Positions 22,756-29,839 of a DNA stretch of 64,000 bases are shown piece by piece; within the stretch, counting starts at the first letter, position 1, and each line of letters begins with the position of its first letter. Made by a program: the position numbers and the translations under genes. The stretch comes from Lachnocurva sp029100405 (GTDB lineage: Bacteria > Bacillota > Clostridia > Lachnospirales > Lachnospiraceae). The DNA lies in NCBI GenBank assembly GCA_046263755.1, contig JBJYZC010000004.1, positions 1-64,000 of the forward strand, given 5' to 3'. The notes under the pieces were generated by a model. It ran no database searches, was not told the DNA's origin, and saw only the letters and a list, made by a program, of their open reading frames with translations.

Positions 22756-24423
22756 TTACTCTACACTGAAGACATAATAATAAACCGGCTGGCCGCCCTT
22801 TTCCAGTTCAATATCCATACCGGAGAAGGCCGAAGCAACGGCAGAACGAATCTCTTCCGCTTCCGCATCTGTCACTTCCGCTCCATAATAGATACTGATC
22901 AGGGCAGAATCCTCTTCCACCATCTTATGTAAGGTCTCCAGCATGACGGTCTTCATATCGGATCCGACAGAAAGCAGACCCTGATCACCCATGCCCATGA
23001 GATCTCCCTTTTGGATCTCCTTGTCATCAATGACAGTATCACGAACCGCGTAAGTGATCTGACCTGTCTTCACATGGTTGATCTCCTCGTCCATCCGCTT
23101 TTCATTTTCCTCTGCACTGTCATCCGGAACGAAATTAATGAGAGCAGTAATTCCCTGAGGAACCGTCTTGGTCGGGATCACAATCAGTTTCTTCTTCTCC
23201 TCTAAGCTTACTGCCTGATTTGCTGCCAGAATAATATTCTTATTATTCGGGAGAATAAAGATCGTGTCCGCATTGACATGAGAAACAGCATTCAAGATAT
23301 CATCCGTACTCGGATTCATGGTCTGACCGCCGGAGATGACATAATCCGCTCCGATTCCCTTGAAGATCTCAGCCATACCGTCGCCGGCACATACGGATAC
23401 AAATCCGAAGGCCTTCTTTTCTGCAGAATCCGGCTCTTCCACAAGAGATGGATCTTCCGATACAGGAGCCTCTTCCTCCTCGGGCTTATCAAGGGAATCC
23501 TCTTGATTTCCATTCATCATCCGATTCTTTAATACGACATCCGAAATAGATCCAAGACCGGTTGCCTTACTGATGATATCACCGGGTGCATTGGTATCCA
23601 TAGAAGTCGTAATGGTATCGCCGGCCTGAGTATTTGTAACGTCGCTTCCGGCTGCTGTAAGATAGGACTTATATTTCTCTCTTTCCTCATCTGTCGCAGG
23701 CTTTGTAATCACGAGTTTGAATTCCAGATGATACTGGAAGTTCTGCTTCTTCACAACATCCTTATTCTCTGCATTCGGGTTCTCAATGGTAAGATCCACA
23801 TCTTCCCCGGAAAGAACGCGGAGACCGCCCTTCAATACCTGAACAAGTCCGGCTCCGCCGGAATCAACTACGCCGGCCTGCTTTAATACGGGAAGCATAT
23901 CCGGGGTCTTCTGAAGAGTCTCCTCTGCTGCAGCGACAACCTCCTGGGTCAGAACCAGTACATCCTCCGTCTGGTCTGCCAGTTCAATTGCCTTATCTGC
24001 TGCCGCACGGGCAACCGTCAGGATCGTTCCTTCCTTCGGCTTCATGACAGCCTTATAAGCCGTCTCTGCAGCCCGGTTACAAGCAGCAGCCAGGATCGGA
24101 ACTGTGATCTCCTCTTCCGACCGGATCACCTTGGTGAATCCGCGGAAAAGCTGAGAAAGAATCACGCCGGAGTTTCCGCGGGCACCACGAAGAGAGCCGG
24201 AAGAAATTGCCTTACAGATGGATTTCATTTCCGGAGCATCACAAAGGCCTGCGACTTCCCTGGCTGCGGACATGATCGTCATCGTCATATTGGTTCCGGT
24301 ATCACCATCGGGTACCGGGAACACATTTAATTCGTTGATCTCATCCTTATGTGCCTCCAGAGACTTGGCGCCTGCCAGAAACATTTTAGCCAGCATGCTG
24401 GCATCGATTGTCTTTATTTCCAA
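22756..24423 (-). CDS. fakA: DAK2-domain fatty acid kinase (FakA/YloV)
   Basis: FakA phosphorylates fatty acids held by FakB (DegV) proteins, so exogenous fatty acids can enter phospholipid synthesis. The N-terminal DhaL-like kinase domain (about 1-200) has INELNVFPVPDGDTGTNMTMT for Mg-ATP, then SLRGARGNSGVILSQLFRGF. The middle and C-terminal DAK1-like region contains FVSVCAGDGM and an acidic low-complexity linker near 300-320. At 555 residues it is family length. It lies directly after yloU, the conserved pair; no fakB is in the window. Confidence 0.93.
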   Translation of the reverse strand: MEIKTIDASMLAKMFLAGAKSLEAHKDEINELNVFPVPDGDTGTNMTMTIMSAAREVAGLCDAPEMKSICKAISSGSLRGARGNSGVILSQLFRGFTKVIRSEEEITVPILAAACNRAAETAYKAVMKPKEGTILTVARAAADKAIELADQTEDVLVLTQEVVAAAEETLQKTPDMLPVLKQAGVVDSGGAGLVQVLKGGLRVLSGEDVDLTIENPNAENKDVVKKQNFQYHLEFKLVITKPATDEEREKYKSYLTAAGSDVTNTQAGDTITTSMDTNAPGDIISKATGLGSISDVVLKNRMMNGNQEDSLDKPEEEEAPVSEDPSLVEEPDSAEKKAFGFVSVCAGDGMAEIFKGIGADYVISGGQTMNPSTDDILNAVSHVNADTIFILPNNKNIILAANQAVSLEEKKKLIVIPTKTVPQGITALINFVPDDSAEENEKRMDEEINHVKTGQITYAVRDTVIDDKEIQKGDLMGMGDQGLLSVGSDMKTVMLETLHKMVEEDSALISIYYGAEVTDAEAEEIRSAVASAFSGMDIELEKGGQPVYYYVFSVE

Positions 24424-24434
24424 GATGAACCTCC

Positions 24435-24794
24435 TCAGTCAATGACACGTACGCCTTCAACGTGTACACGAATTTCCTTTACCTTAAGACCGGTATATTC
24501 TTCCACCTTATACTTCACCGTCTCCATCAGGTTATCACAGACCGTCTTGATGCTGACACCATAAGCAACGATGACATGGAAATCCAGTGTGACCTGATTG
24601 TCATCCAGAGTCTCAACCGTAATTCCCTTACTGAGATAGTCTCTCTTCAAAAGCTTTACAAGACCATCCTTCATATTTACGGCAGCCATTCCGACGATAC
24701 CAAAGCACTCAACGGCAACCGAACCGGCATATGCAGCAATGACATCATTGTCAATCACTACTTTCCCGAGTGTTGTCTCCATCTGTCCCTGCAT
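24435..24794 (-). CDS. yloU: Asp23/Gls24 family protein YloU
   Basis: This is an alkaline-shock-type protein of unknown biochemical role, thought to act at the membrane. The start at 24794 is chosen because GGAGG lies 5 bases ahead, giving MQGQMETTLGKVVIDNDVIA and 119 residues. Family blocks AGSVAVECFGIVGMA and DFHVIVAYGVSIKTVC are visible. YloU upstream of FakA is a conserved Firmicutes arrangement. A TATAAT promoter lies at 24841-24868. Confidence 0.92.
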   Translation of the reverse strand: MQGQMETTLGKVVIDNDVIAAYAGSVAVECFGIVGMAAVNMKDGLVKLLKRDYLSKGITVETLDDNQVTLDFHVIVAYGVSIKTVCDNLMETVKYKVEEYTGLKVKEIRVHVEGVRVID

Positions 24795-24840
24795 AAGAAC
24801 CTCCAAACTGTTTGATTTCGATAAACAACAATGTAAAATC

Positions 24841-24868
24841 ATTATAAGTCATTTGTTTCAAAAAACAA
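24841..24868 (-). promoter_or_regulatory. Promoter of yloU-fakA-recG
   Basis: Minus-strand TTGTTT (24868-24863) and a consensus TATAAT (24846-24841) are 16 bp apart. The promoter stands back to back with the rpmB promoter, with 22 bp between the two -35 elements. Confidence 0.7.
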
Positions 24869-24890
24869 AGGCGAAATTTTTCTATAGTAC

Positions 24891-24919
24891 TTGCTTTTTG
24901 AATTCTACTTTGCTAGAAT
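24891..24919 (+). promoter_or_regulatory. Promoter of rpmB
   Basis: Plus-strand TTGCTT (24891-24896) and TAGAAT (24914-24919) are spaced by 17 bp. The leader to the rpmB ATG at 24981 is about 55 nt and contains a GAGGAGG ribosome site. Confidence 0.75.
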
Positions 24920-24980
24920 AAGCACGTTGTGATTTGGCATCAAATCCATACATAAATTCGATCCGAGGAGGTGTAAGGCA

Positions 24981-25166
24981 ATGGCAAAGTGTGCAGTTTG
25001 CGGAAAAGGAGCTCATTTTGGAATTAAGGTGAGCCATTCTCATAGAAGATCAAACAAGATGTGGAAGTCTAATGTAAAGTCTGTAAAGTGTTTGGTAAAT
25101 GGCACCCCTAAGAGACTTTATGTATGTACATCCTGTCTTCGTTCCGGCGCAGTTGAGCGTGCATAA
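24981..25166 (+). CDS. rpmB: 50S ribosomal protein L28, zinc-ribbon form
   Basis: L28 is a late-assembly 50S protein. The 61 residues contain CAVCGKGAHFG at the start and CTSCLRSG near the end. The two CxxC pairs make this the zinc-binding (C+) paralogue type. It is monocistronic on the plus strand with its own promoter and a strong terminator at 25205. GAGGAGG precedes the ATG. Confidence 0.97.
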   Translation: MAKCAVCGKGAHFGIKVSHSHRRSNKMWKSNVKSVKCLVNGTPKRLYVCTSCLRSGAVERA

Positions 25167-25204
25167 TCTCGAGAATAGTATTTCGCGAATCTAATTCTAA
25201 TAAA

Positions 25205-25235
25205 AAGATCCGGGTTTTGACCCGGATCTTTTTTT
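25205..25235 (+). terminator. Terminator of rpmB
   Basis: Stem AAGATCCGGG/CCCGGATCTT (25205-25214 with 25221-25230) with a 6-base loop is followed by a U-tract. The segment 25211-25240 appears again in diverged form at 25241-25281. Confidence 0.93.
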
Positions 25236-25240
25236 CTTGT

Positions 25241-25281
25241 GGGTTTTGACTCGGTTTTTTTCCCGGGTCTTTTTTTCTTGT
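25241..25281. repeat. Diverged copy of the rpmB terminator
   Basis: GGGTTTTGACTCGG, a T-run, CCCGGGTC and TTTTTTTCTTG repeat the order of elements in 25211-25240. The second copy has lost part of its left arm, so its stem is weaker. It looks like a decayed tandem duplication. Confidence 0.5.
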
Positions 25282-25313
25282 AAAAAAAGGGATCCGGCCA
25301 TGTAACGGATCCC
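25282..25313 (-). terminator. Terminator of the gerW operon
   Basis: Minus-strand stem GGGATCCG/CGGATCCC (25313-25306 with 25296-25289) with a 9-base loop is followed by seven U (25288-25282). It lies 16 bp past the gerW stop and faces the rpmB terminator. Confidence 0.9.
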
Positions 25314-25328
25314 CTATCAAATCAATTC

Positions 25329-25724
25329 TCACTCATCTACTGTCTCGCTGTCCGCATCAGAAGCCTTTTTATTCTTTCCTCCAAGATCCGCAAATTTATT
25401 GACCAGATCCGGAACCAGATTCAAAAGCTTATCCAAGCCATCCTGATGATCAATACGAACCAGACGGGAGCTTCCGTTCTGAATAATAATGACAGCATTG
25501 GGAGTCATCTTTCCGCCGAGTCCGCCGCCCCCGTTATTGCTCTTCTCCTGTTCAAAGACCCCGGCACCGACACCGAAACTGACATTGACCAGGGGAAGAA
25601 TGATCGTATCTCCTACCGTGACCGGCTCACCGACCACAGTCTTTGAAGTCAAAAAAGACTCCATGCCGGAGAAAAGCGTTTCCACGGTAGACTTGAATTC
25701 TCCATTTTCCTTATTCTGGCTCAT
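25329..25724 (-). CDS. gerW: GerW/YtfJ family sporulation protein
   Basis: YtfJ (GerW) is a forespore protein needed for normal germination in Bacillus subtilis, and homologues occur across Clostridia. The 131-residue protein shows the VETLFSGMESFL start, IILPLVNVSFGVGAG, the glycine run (NNGGGGLGGKMTPNAVIII) and a charged, probably disordered tail. It implies spore formation or a spore-forming ancestor, but is not proof. It overlaps the DUF2953 gene by 14 bp, the ytfI-ytfJ pairing of Bacilli. Confidence 0.93.
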   Translation of the reverse strand: MSQNKENGEFKSTVETLFSGMESFLTSKTVVGEPVTVGDTIILPLVNVSFGVGAGVFEQEKSNNGGGGLGGKMTPNAVIIIQNGSSRLVRIDHQDGLDKLLNLVPDLVNKFADLGGKNKKASDADSETVDE

Positions 25725-26526
25725 TGTTCCTTCCTCCTATCGTATGAAATAAGGTTCGCACATTTTTATCCATCAGCAGGCGGATCCCCATCAGAAGGAG
25801 GATACCAACCGGCAAATGTCCTTTGATTTTCCCGTGTCCTGAAAAGTAAGCATCATCTGCGGCAAAATCCGGCAGGATCTTAAGTCCCGGCTGATAGATC
25901 CAGGGGATCATAGAAAGGCCCCCGAGGATCTGTCCGGTCCGATCCGGTCCGGGTCCGGCAAAATGAATTTCTGTTTCATCAAAATGCAGTCCCAGCCTTC
26001 GAAGAAAAGAAATCAGCTCCCGGAGGATCTTTTTGACAGCGGCCTTGGAAGAGTTCGTAAACAATACCTTTATCATCTTCCGGAATTTATTCTTGGTGTT
26101 CTTTCTTCTCTTCTCACTCTTCTTGCTCTTTACGCACTTTTCTCTGTCTTTCTCTCCGGCTTTCTCTCCGGCTTTCTCTCCAGCTTTCTCTTCAGTCCTC
26201 TTCCGATTCCGCTTGCTGTTTTTATGACTCATCCCTTTTTTATGACTCGTCTCTTGTTTGGATCCCGGATAAGAAAACAGTTTCCAGATTCCCCAAAAGA
26301 AGCTGACTTCCAATTGAACTTTTTCTTCTTTTGAAAGTCCAAGTCTCAACTGAAAGCAATGGAGAAAACTTTTCAATGAAAATTTAGCGAGCTTTTCCTC
26401 TTCCTCCCATCGAAACTGTCCGCGGATTTTCCAGGGCACCAGGAGAAAATAGAGAAGAAAAGCAAGAAGGAAAAGAAGGATCCAAAGGATGACTTTCAGA
26501 ACAGTAAAAAGGATCAAGACTGCCAT
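25711..26526 (-). CDS. DUF2953 membrane protein (YtfI-like)
   Basis: The function is unknown; DUF2953 proteins occur in spore-formers beside gerW. The 271-residue protein has an N-terminal membrane segment (about 3-32). A strongly basic stretch with an EKAG repeat (about 111-130) is encoded by a 12-bp tandem repeat, then comes the family region (LHFDETEIHFAGPGPDRTGQILGG, VDDAYFSGHGKIKG-like) and a short C-terminal hydrophobic segment. The basic insert is long and low in complexity compared with the rest. Confidence 0.82.
   Translation of the reverse strand: MAVLILFTVLKVILWILLFLLAFLLYFLLVPWKIRGQFRWEEEEKLAKFSLKSFLHCFQLRLGLSKEEKVQLEVSFFWGIWKLFSYPGSKQETSHKKGMSHKNSKRNRKRTEEKAGEKAGEKAGEKDREKCVKSKKSEKRRKNTKNKFRKMIKVLFTNSSKAAVKKILRELISFLRRLGLHFDETEIHFAGPGPDRTGQILGGLSMIPWIYQPGLKILPDFAADDAYFSGHGKIKGHLPVGILLLMGIRLLMDKNVRTLFHTIGGRNNEPE
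26149..26196. repeat. 12-bp tandem repeat inside the DUF2953 gene
   Basis: Four 12-bp units run from 26149 to 26196. The first two are identical (TTTCTCTCCGGC), the third differs by one base and the fourth by more. Read on the minus strand it encodes EKAG three times, then EKDR. As the unit is a multiple of three, copy-number change would keep the frame. Confidence 0.9.
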
Positions 26527-26918
26527 AGTTTCTTCCTCTCTTCCTGTTTCTTTAGAATCTCCTTTCGAATCTCCAGTCCTCCGGTTTTCTGATAAGTCTC
26601 CTCGGCCAATTCATAGATCCGGTCAAGGCAGGAATCGAGCGTTTCACCGCTGCCGACAATGAGCCCGTCTCGTAAGTAGAGCCGGCGGAAAGCATACTCT
26701 CTCAGGCTGTAGATTTCCAGCTGCTCCGGAGAATCGAAGAGAAGAAGGATTACATAGCCAAAAACAGTCCTTTTTTTCTTTTCCGACGGCGAAAAGGACC
26801 GGAAGCACTTTCCGAAAAAGCCGGATCCCTCTCTTCTTTTTTGCTCCTTCTCCACCCTTTTCAGTTCTTGAACGCCAGGTCCATCTGATCCTGCGGTGAA
26901 ATCACAATAAAATGTCAT
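26514..26918 (-). CDS. Hypothetical protein, 134 residues
   Basis: I do not recognise this protein. It has a basic first half (KRVEKEQKRREGSGFFGKCF), a hydrophobic strand GYVILLLF, then a mixed charged C-terminal half likely to be helical (DSCLDRIYELAEETYQ). There is no signal peptide or clear membrane helix. AGAGGG lies ahead of the ATG, and the end overlaps the DUF2953 gene by 13 bp. It is therefore probably co-expressed with the sporulation pair. It lies 27 bp downstream of the PBP gene. Confidence 0.65.
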   Translation of the reverse strand: MTFYCDFTAGSDGPGVQELKRVEKEQKRREGSGFFGKCFRSFSPSEKKKRTVFGYVILLLFDSPEQLEIYSLREYAFRRLYLRDGLIVGSGETLDSCLDRIYELAEETYQKTGGLEIRKEILKKQEERKKLWQS

Positions 26919-26945
26919 AAAGCTTCCCTCTGCAGCAATTATACC

Positions 26946-28481
26946 TTACTTCAGATATGCGTCAAAGACTCTTTTTGCAACCGGAACGGCAAAAGAAACC
27001 CCATAACCCTTTTTCTCACCAATCACTGCAATAGCGATCTTTTTCTGACCATTGTCTGCATATCCTACAAACCAGGAATGGGTATTATTGACACCGGTCT
27101 GGTATTCTGCAGAGCCAGTCTTTCCATAAGCGGTATAGGAATCCGAACGCAATTTTCCTGCCGTTGACTTCTCAGCCACCTGCTGCATGAAGTTCTGCAG
27201 AGTTTCTGCCTCATCCTCTGACATCAATCTCTTTTCGCTTACCGCATCCTCTTCCTTCACGACAGCACGATCGGCACTGGAAATCGCCTGAACCAGAGTG
27301 GGCTTCATCAAAAGGCCGTCATTTGCAATGGCAGAGGTGATCATCATCATATGGGCCGGCGTCACAGTTGTTCTGCCCTGGCCAAAAGCCGTCGACATCA
27401 CTTCCGAATCGCCCGAATCTGCATTGATTTGAAAGCTGCTCTTTTTTGTACTTCCCATAGAAGATGGCAGGGACTTATTAAAAAGCAGACTGTCCGCTGT
27501 TTTTCTCCAGGCGGATCTGTCCAGTTTCAGACCCATCTGTGCAAAAGCCACATTACAGGAATTGACAAAGGCGCTCTCTGTTGTCTCATCCCCATGGACC
27601 TCATGGCCGGCACAGCTGATTGTATATCCGTCATGAGTAAAAGAACCGTCACAATGGAAAGGATCATTCACGGAATTTCCTTCTCTTAAGTATTCCAGTG
27701 TGGTTACAATTTTAAATGTAGACCCCGGCGCATAGAGCCCCTGCGTTGCCCGGTTTAATAATGGAGAAGAATCTTTTGATGCATCATTCAGCTTGTCCCA
27801 GTCGGAAACAATGGTATTGGGATCATAATCAGGTTTTGAGACCATGCAGAGGATCCGGCCAGTCTGGGGATCCATGGCAATGACAGCTCCCTTAGCCGAA
27901 CCAAGGGCCTGATCTGCCGCTGTCTGAACCCTGCTGTCAATACTTGTGATCACGGTATCACCGGTATTCTCCTGTCCCTTCAAAGCATTCTGCAAGTGCT
28001 CGATCAAAGAAGTATGACTGGTCAGGAGTTTAAAATTCTGGCTTTTTTCCAGTCCGGTCATCCCCTTTGCACTGTATCCGGTAACAAAGGAATATTTGTC
28101 TCCTTCCGGATAGGACCGGGTCTTTGTTCCATCAGCAGCCACAGTCGTCGTGGCAATGACCTTTCCATCGCTGGTCTCTATATTTCCCCGGATCACTTTG
28201 GCAGACAGATTGTTCATCCGCGGATTATAGGAATTTGCAATGAAATCCTCACTTTGAAAGGACAGAAAATAGACAAAGTAAGCCACCATAGCCAGAAAGA
28301 GGAAGAGAAAGAGATAGGTGATCGTCGTATATTCCCGGGTAGAGGTCCCCGGTCTTCTACCACGATTCCGCCCTTTTTTCTCTGTGGTTTGAATATGAAT
28401 ATCCGGAAGATCCAGATACAAGTCATCATCGACATCATAAAGATCCCGGCGATTCCGATGTCTGTCATTCATTCGACTCAT
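26946..28481 (-). CDS. Class B penicillin-binding protein (transpeptidase)
   Basis: This is a monofunctional DD-transpeptidase that cross-links peptidoglycan with its FtsW/RodA-type partner. A cytoplasmic Arg/Asp-rich tail (1-50) is followed by one membrane helix (about 53-75). A short non-catalytic region and the transpeptidase domain then follow. Active-site motifs are S254-TFK, S308-CN and KTG in AYGKTGSAEY, near 455. It resembles the PbpA class more than division PBP2b or PBP3. It overlaps the SEDS gene by 4 bp. GAGGAGG precedes the ATG. Confidence 0.92.
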   Translation of the reverse strand: MSRMNDRHRNRRDLYDVDDDLYLDLPDIHIQTTEKKGRNRGRRPGTSTREYTTITYLFLFLFLAMVAYFVYFLSFQSEDFIANSYNPRMNNLSAKVIRGNIETSDGKVIATTTVAADGTKTRSYPEGDKYSFVTGYSAKGMTGLEKSQNFKLLTSHTSLIEHLQNALKGQENTGDTVITSIDSRVQTAADQALGSAKGAVIAMDPQTGRILCMVSKPDYDPNTIVSDWDKLNDASKDSSPLLNRATQGLYAPGSTFKIVTTLEYLREGNSVNDPFHCDGSFTHDGYTISCAGHEVHGDETTESAFVNSCNVAFAQMGLKLDRSAWRKTADSLLFNKSLPSSMGSTKKSSFQINADSGDSEVMSTAFGQGRTTVTPAHMMMITSAIANDGLLMKPTLVQAISSADRAVVKEEDAVSEKRLMSEDEAETLQNFMQQVAEKSTAGKLRSDSYTAYGKTGSAEYQTGVNNTHSWFVGYADNGQKKIAIAVIGEKKGYGVSFAVPVAKRVFDAYLK

Positions 28482-29839
28482 GAAAAATCCTCCTCATCAT
28501 AAGATCCATCAGAATCTTTTCTACCAAATCCAAGGTCCCGGATCGTGATTCCCTGGATGATGGAAAACATCAGCATGGTGGACAGGAGTGACGATCCGCC
28601 GTAACTTATGAATTGCATGGTTACTCCGGTGGAGGGTATAAATTTGACCACGCCGCCGATCGAAAGGAAAAGCTGAAAGCCATAGCAGACGGCAAGACCG
28701 GTAGAAATCAGCCTGGGATACTCCTCTCGCACCCGGACTGCCGTATTCATCATAAGAATAAAGCAGGCCAGATAAATGAAAATCAGGATCACGGCAAAGA
28801 GTCCGCCGAACTCTTCCCCGATCGCTGCAAAAATAAAGTCCTTGGTCACAACCGGTACTTTATCAGGCATGCCCTGCATGAGACCGGAGCCAAACCAGCC
28901 GCCGGTCCCCATGGCGAAAAGGCCTTGCGAAACCTGGTAGCCGGAGGTATCTACGACGGACAAGGGATCCAGCCAGGCCACGATCCGGGCATGTACATGG
29001 GAGAAAAGCTTATTGGCAAGAAGTAAGAAAAGGCCGATCCCTCCGCCGCCGAGGAGAAGGATCCGAAATTTCCCGCTGTAACAATAATAAAGGATCAGAT
29101 AGATCACAAAAAGAATGGCGGCCGACCCCAGATCCCTGCTGGCTACAAGGATCAGGATATGAAGAAAGGCAATGGCCGAGACTACCAGAAGAATCTTCTT
29201 TTCCTGATCCGAATTTCGGGCTTCTTCCATACCGCTGGCCAAGAATAAGACAAAACTGATCTTCACCAGTTCTGAAGGCTGAATGCGAAAAGCGCCGAAA
29301 CGTAAGGCCAGTTTCGCACCCTCTTCCCAGGACCCGGCAAGTAAAACCAGAAGCAGACTTCCTATGCCGAAAATTGCATAAATAAGCTCAAATCGGGAGA
29401 AATCCCTGACGGCCCTTATGATGGCAGGAACAAATGCCGTAAGCACCAGACTTACGCTTGCAATCACAAACTGCCGGATGGCCGTATCAACTTTCAGACG
29501 GGACTGGATAATAAAACCGATGGTCAAAAGCATCCCCATGTGATTGACCAGAATCCTCTCACAATGCGGGAAAAAGATCTTATAAATCAATTGGAGAATC
29601 TGTGTAAAGAGGATCTCCGCCAGTAAAAGGATCAAATACATGACCTTCTGACTATTCAAATAGAGAACCAGATTCGCATTGATGCAGAAAAAGATCTGAG
29701 TAAGATTCATCCGATGAAACAAGTGCTTCTTTCGGATGGGACGGATCTCATTTTTTAATGCCGCAAAGGAGTCAAACATATAGATGACAAGCAGCAATAA
29801 TAATGTAAAACGAGATATCGTTGTAATAGCTTCTGTCAT
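28478..29839 (-). CDS. SEDS-family glycan polymerase (FtsW/RodA/SpoVE)
   Basis: This is a membrane glycosyltransferase polymerising lipid II. The 453-residue, roughly ten-helix protein shows the SEDS hallmarks RFGAFRIQPSELVKIS, ASRDLGSAAILF (the catalytic Asp region), GYQVSQGLFAMGTGGWFGSGL, FIFAAIGEEFG and TGVTMQFISYGGSS. Which member (division, elongation or sporulation) it is cannot be read from sequence alone. The 4-bp overlap with the PBP gene marks a SEDS-bPBP pair. It also overlaps the U32 peptidase gene by 4 bp. Confidence 0.93.
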   Translation of the reverse strand: MTEAITTISRFTLLLLLVIYMFDSFAALKNEIRPIRKKHLFHRMNLTQIFFCINANLVLYLNSQKVMYLILLLAEILFTQILQLIYKIFFPHCERILVNHMGMLLTIGFIIQSRLKVDTAIRQFVIASVSLVLTAFVPAIIRAVRDFSRFELIYAIFGIGSLLLVLLAGSWEEGAKLALRFGAFRIQPSELVKISFVLFLASGMEEARNSDQEKKILLVVSAIAFLHILILVASRDLGSAAILFVIYLILYYCYSGKFRILLLGGGGIGLFLLLANKLFSHVHARIVAWLDPLSVVDTSGYQVSQGLFAMGTGGWFGSGLMQGMPDKVPVVTKDFIFAAIGEEFGGLFAVILIFIYLACFILMMNTAVRVREEYPRLISTGLAVCYGFQLFLSIGGVVKFIPSTGVTMQFISYGGSSLLSTMLMFSIIQGITIRDLGFGRKDSDGSYDEEDFS

